DNA of 64,000 nucleotides, taken from positions 362,314-426,313 of the forward strand of contig NZ_PVNH01000006.1 in the NCBI RefSeq assembly GCF_003001955.1, given 5' to 3'. The translations under genes and the position numbers were made by a program. This DNA comes from Prauserella shujinwangii (GTDB lineage: Bacteria > Actinomycetota > Actinomycetes > Mycobacteriales > Pseudonocardiaceae). The notes beneath the pieces are model-generated. The model was not told the origin of the DNA. It worked only from the letters and a program-made list of their open reading frames with translations, and did not search any database. Positions within the stretch are counted from its first letter, which is position 1. Each line of letters opens with the position of its first letter. Shown here in pieces: positions 62,037 through 64,000 of the stretch.

Positions 62037-63359
62037 CTAGGTCCCGTGGTCGCGCCGGGGCGGGTCGTCCGCCTCGGTCTCGAAGACGTCCGGGATGCCG
62101 TCGGCGTCGACGTCGCGGGTCTCCTCCTCGTAGATCCGCCGGTACGTCCGGTTGCGGATCCGCAGGATCACCGTGGCCACGAGCGCCGACAGCAGGGAGC
62201 CGGACAGGACGGCCATCTTCACGTGCTCGTCCTGCTCGGTGCCCGCGCCGAAGGCGAGGTCACCGACGAGCAGCGACACGGTGAACCCGATGCCGCCCAG
62301 CAGGGCGATCCCGAGCACGTCGATCCAGGCCAGGTCGCTGTCCAGCTCGGCCCTGGTGAACCGGCCCATGAGATAGGTGGCGCCGAAGATGCCGATGGCC
62401 TTGCCCAGCACCAGGCCGGCGATGATGCCGAGGGACACGCGTTCGCTCAGCGCGCCGGTCAGCCCGTCCAGCCCGCCGAAGGTGACGCCCGCGGCCAGCA
62501 GCGCGAAGATCGGCACCGCGACACCCGCGGACACCGGGCGCCAGCGGTGCTCGAAGTGCTCGGCGAGCCCGTGCGCCTCGCCCTCGCGCTTCAGCGCGGG
62601 CACGGCGAAGCCGAGCAGCACCCCGGCGACGGTGGCGTGCACCCCGGAGGCGTGCACCAGCGCCCACGTGACCAGGGCCAGTGGCAGCAGCAGCCACCAG
62701 GACCGGATCCGGCGCTGCACGAGCAGGGTGAACAGCGCGAGCGGGAGCAGCGCCAGCAGCAGCGGCACCGGTGCCAGGTCGTCGGTGTAGAAGAGCGCGA
62801 TGATGAGGATCGCGACCAGGTCGTCGACGACCGCGAGGGTCAGCAGGAACATGCGCAGCGCCGACGGCAGGCAGCGGCCGACGACGGCCAGCACGGCGAC
62901 CGCGAACGCGATGTCCGTGGCGGTCGGGATGGCCCAGCCGCGCAGCGCGTCGCCGTTGGTGGCGTTGACCGCGACGTAGATCGCCGCGGGCATGATCACG
63001 CCGCCGAGGGCGGCCACCACGGGGACGGCCGCCCGCCGCGGGTCCCGCAGGTCGCCCGCGACGAACTCGCGTTTGAGCTCGAGGCCGACCACGAAGAAGA
63101 AGATCGCCAGCAGGCCGTCGGCGGCCCACTCGGAGATCGTCAGGTCGAGATGCAGCGCGTGGGGGCCGATCGTGAACTCGCGCAGCGAGGTGTAGCTTTC
63201 CGACCACGGTGAGTTCGCCCACACCAGCGCCACGACGGCGCCGATGAGGAGCAGCATCCCGCCGACGGTCTCCTGCCGGAGGATGTTCGCGACCTGGGTC
63301 CACTCCGCCCACGACGAGCGGCGGAACAGCTTCGACCGGGGCGGGCTCGTGTTGCTCAT
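62037..63359 (-). CDS. nhaA: Na+/H+ antiporter NhaA
   Basis: Protein of 440 residues, with about 12 membrane helices. Motifs of Nha[30 protein letters not shown] (with the key Asp of TDIAF), [16 protein letters not shown] (paired Asp, Na+ site), [12 protein letters not shown] and [12 protein letters not shown]. It swaps sodium for protons for pH and salt balance. A TAAGAT -10-like sequence lies ~47 bases before the ATG. Alone in its transcript. Confidence 0.95.
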   Translation of the reverse strand: MSNTSPPRSKLFRRSSWAEWTQVANILRQETVGGMLLLIGAVVALVWANSPWSESYTSLREFTIGPHALHLDLTISEWAADGLLAIFFFVVGLELKREFVAGDLRDPRRAAVPVVAALGGVIMPAAIYVAVNATNGDALRGWAIPTATDIAFAVAVLAVVGRCLPSALRMFLLTLAVVDDLVAILIIALFYTDDLAPVPLLLALLPLALFTLLVQRRIRSWWLLLPLALVTWALVHASGVHATVAGVLLGFAVPALKREGEAHGLAEHFEHRWRPVSAGVAVPIFALLAAGVTFGGLDGLTGALSERVSLGIIAGLVLGKAIGIFGATYLMGRFTRAELDSDLAWIDVLGIALLGGIGFTVSLLVGDLAFGAGTEQDEHVKMAVLSGSLLSALVATVILRIRNRTYRRIYEEETRDVDADGIPDVFETEADDPPRRDHGT

Positions 63360-63451
63360 GGTTCTCGCGTCAGCCCCTCACCTCGTCCGGACGTGCACTC
63401 TCCCGGATCTTACAAGCGGAACCGGCGCTGATGATCATTCGAACGGCGGCG

Positions 63452-63472
63452 GCCGGGCGACCACGGCCCGGC
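63452..63472 (-). terminator. 7-bp hairpin after the DUF3040 gene
   Basis: Bases 63452-63458 pair with 63466-63472 around a 7-base loop, 11 bases after the DUF3040 stop. Confidence 0.45.
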
Positions 63473-63483
63473 GCGGGAGCCGG

Positions 63484-63768
63484 TCAGCGCAGCTTGCGCA
63501 GCCACAACCGCCAGATGACGGCGGTCGGCACCCCGGCCGCCAGTGCGGCGCCGAGGACCACGAGCGCCGGGGAGTCCAGCTCCGACCCGGTCGCGATCAC
63601 GATCAGACCCACGACGAGGGCGGCGACGACGGACAGGACGACCAGCCCCGCCCGGCCGAGCGCGAACGGGCGCAGCTTCGCCAGCCGCTGAGCGAGGTGC
63701 GGATCGTCCTCGACCAGCCGCTGCTCGATCTCGGCTAGCTGCCGTTGCTCCTCGTCGCGAAGCGCCAT
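63484..63768 (-). CDS. DUF3040 membrane protein
   Basis: Protein of 94 residues from the ATG at 63768; a GTG at 63774 is also possible. MALRDEEQRQLAEIEQRLVEDDPHLAQRL is the DUF3040 N-terminus; two membrane segments follow (LVVLSVVAALVVGLIVIAT, ALVVLGAALAAGVPTAVIW). Widespread in actinobacteria, function unknown. Confidence 0.85.
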   Translation of the reverse strand: MALRDEEQRQLAEIEQRLVEDDPHLAQRLAKLRPFALGRAGLVVLSVVAALVVGLIVIATGSELDSPALVVLGAALAAGVPTAVIWRLWLRKLR

Positions 63769-63864
63769 CGCCACATCACCACCACCAGTATGGACCCGAT
63801 GGCGGCCGCACGCACGTCCCGTTCGTCGTCAATGTGCCTTTCGTGACCCGCGGGTGACGTACCC

Positions 63865-63900
63865 GCCGGGCCGTCCCCGGGCCCCCGGGGACGGCCCGGC
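63865..63900 (-). terminator. 16-bp perfect hairpin after the acetyl-CoA synthetase gene
   Basis: Bases 63865-63880 pair with 63885-63900 around a 4-base loop, 5 bases past the stop at 63906. All G/C but for one pair. Strong terminator without a clear U-tract. Confidence 0.75.
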
Positions 63901-63905
63901 CGACG

Positions 63906-64000
63906 TCAGTCTTCGGTTCCTTTGTGGAGTTCGGTGGTGATGTGGTCCATGACGGTGGTGTCGGCGAGGGTGGTGACGTCGCCGATTTGGCGGTTTTCGG
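63906..64000 (-). CDS. acs: Acetyl-CoA synthetase, C-terminal end (cut by window edge)
   Basis: On the minus strand the frame reads ENRQIGDVTTLADTTVMDHI and ten more residues to a TGA at 63906-63908. GDVTTLADxxVMD is the C-terminal signature of acetyl-CoA synthetase, which activates acetate with ATP and CoA. The rest lies outside the window. The codons (GAA, CAA, AAA, GGA) differ from the GAG/CAG/AAG preference of nearby genes. Confidence 0.72.
   Translation of the reverse strand, partial: ENRQIGDVTTLADTTVMDHITTELHKGTED

Noticed and set aside
63781..63846. A fourth copy of the CAATGTGNCAT element (caatgtgcctttc near 63830)
   Set aside because: Only about 12 bases are similar, and there is no matching inverted arm, so it may be a relic or chance.

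Overview
The window is about 73% GC, densely packed chromosomal DNA from an actinomycete, most likely a Pseudonocardiales member (Amycolatopsis/Prauserella-like; the genus is my inference). The reasons are the gene order of the tig-clpP1-clpP2-clpX / valS-folC-DUF4233-ndk-rne-rplU-rpmA-obg-proB / nadD-rsfS-gpgP-octT-degV-comEA-comEC block (the order known from Mycobacterium), the many GTG starts and 4-bp stop/start overlaps, an RNase E with an IF2_N-like N-terminus, and a WXG-type protein. I see no rRNA, tRNA, CRISPR array, insertion sequence or prophage.

Layout, left to right. 0-7.2 kb: the 3' end of threonine synthase, then the leftward comEA-comEC pair and the leftward nadD-rsfS-gpgP-octT-degV operon. 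7.5-12.9 kb: an insertion with a RecQ helicase fused to a phosphoribosyltransferase-like domain, a WYL regulator and a divergent UvrA-like protein. 12.9-19.5 kb: proB, obg, rpmA, rplU and a large RNase E/G with a strongly structured leader. 20-30.5 kb: a secreted subtilase, an ABC-2 exporter, a secreted phosphodiester glycosidase/metallophosphatase fusion, a DapA/NanA-family lyase and a secreted tripeptidyl-peptidase-type hydrolase. 30.5-34.5 kb: ndk, a PhoD-like phosphatase, DUF4233 and folC. 34.6-49 kb: a large accessory insertion, with a WXG-type gene pair and a seven-gene sugar locus (RbsA-type ATPase, two permeases, lipoprotein binding protein, TIM-barrel epimerase, a 1795-residue secreted ThuA/sugar-dehydrogenase/carbohydrate-binding protein and a membrane protein), then a GDSL lipase. 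49-52.4 kb: valS and a GPP34 protein. 52.5-56.8 kb: an oxalate/formate-type MFS transporter with its 40-residue small subunit, divergent fdhD, an esterase and a MEDS-ATPase anti-sigma-type sensor. 56.9-64 kb: clpX, clpP2, clpP1, tig, nhaA, a DUF3040 protein and the 3' end of an acetyl-CoA synthetase.

The simplest reading is a conserved housekeeping backbone, nearly all on the minus strand, into which several accessory modules have been placed. The most unusual signals are not genes: (1) inverted repeats between convergent genes whose two arms carry both stop codons; (2) an intergenic repeat family sharing a CAATGTGNCAT core; (3) a tandem/inverted repeat that forms a 30-bp hairpin 2 nt after a stop codon; (4) well-formed promoters and operators, including a probably leaderless sugar-operon promoter and a sigma-F/B-type promoter. 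The best candidate for a poorly described system is the sugar locus at 36.1-47.96 kb.
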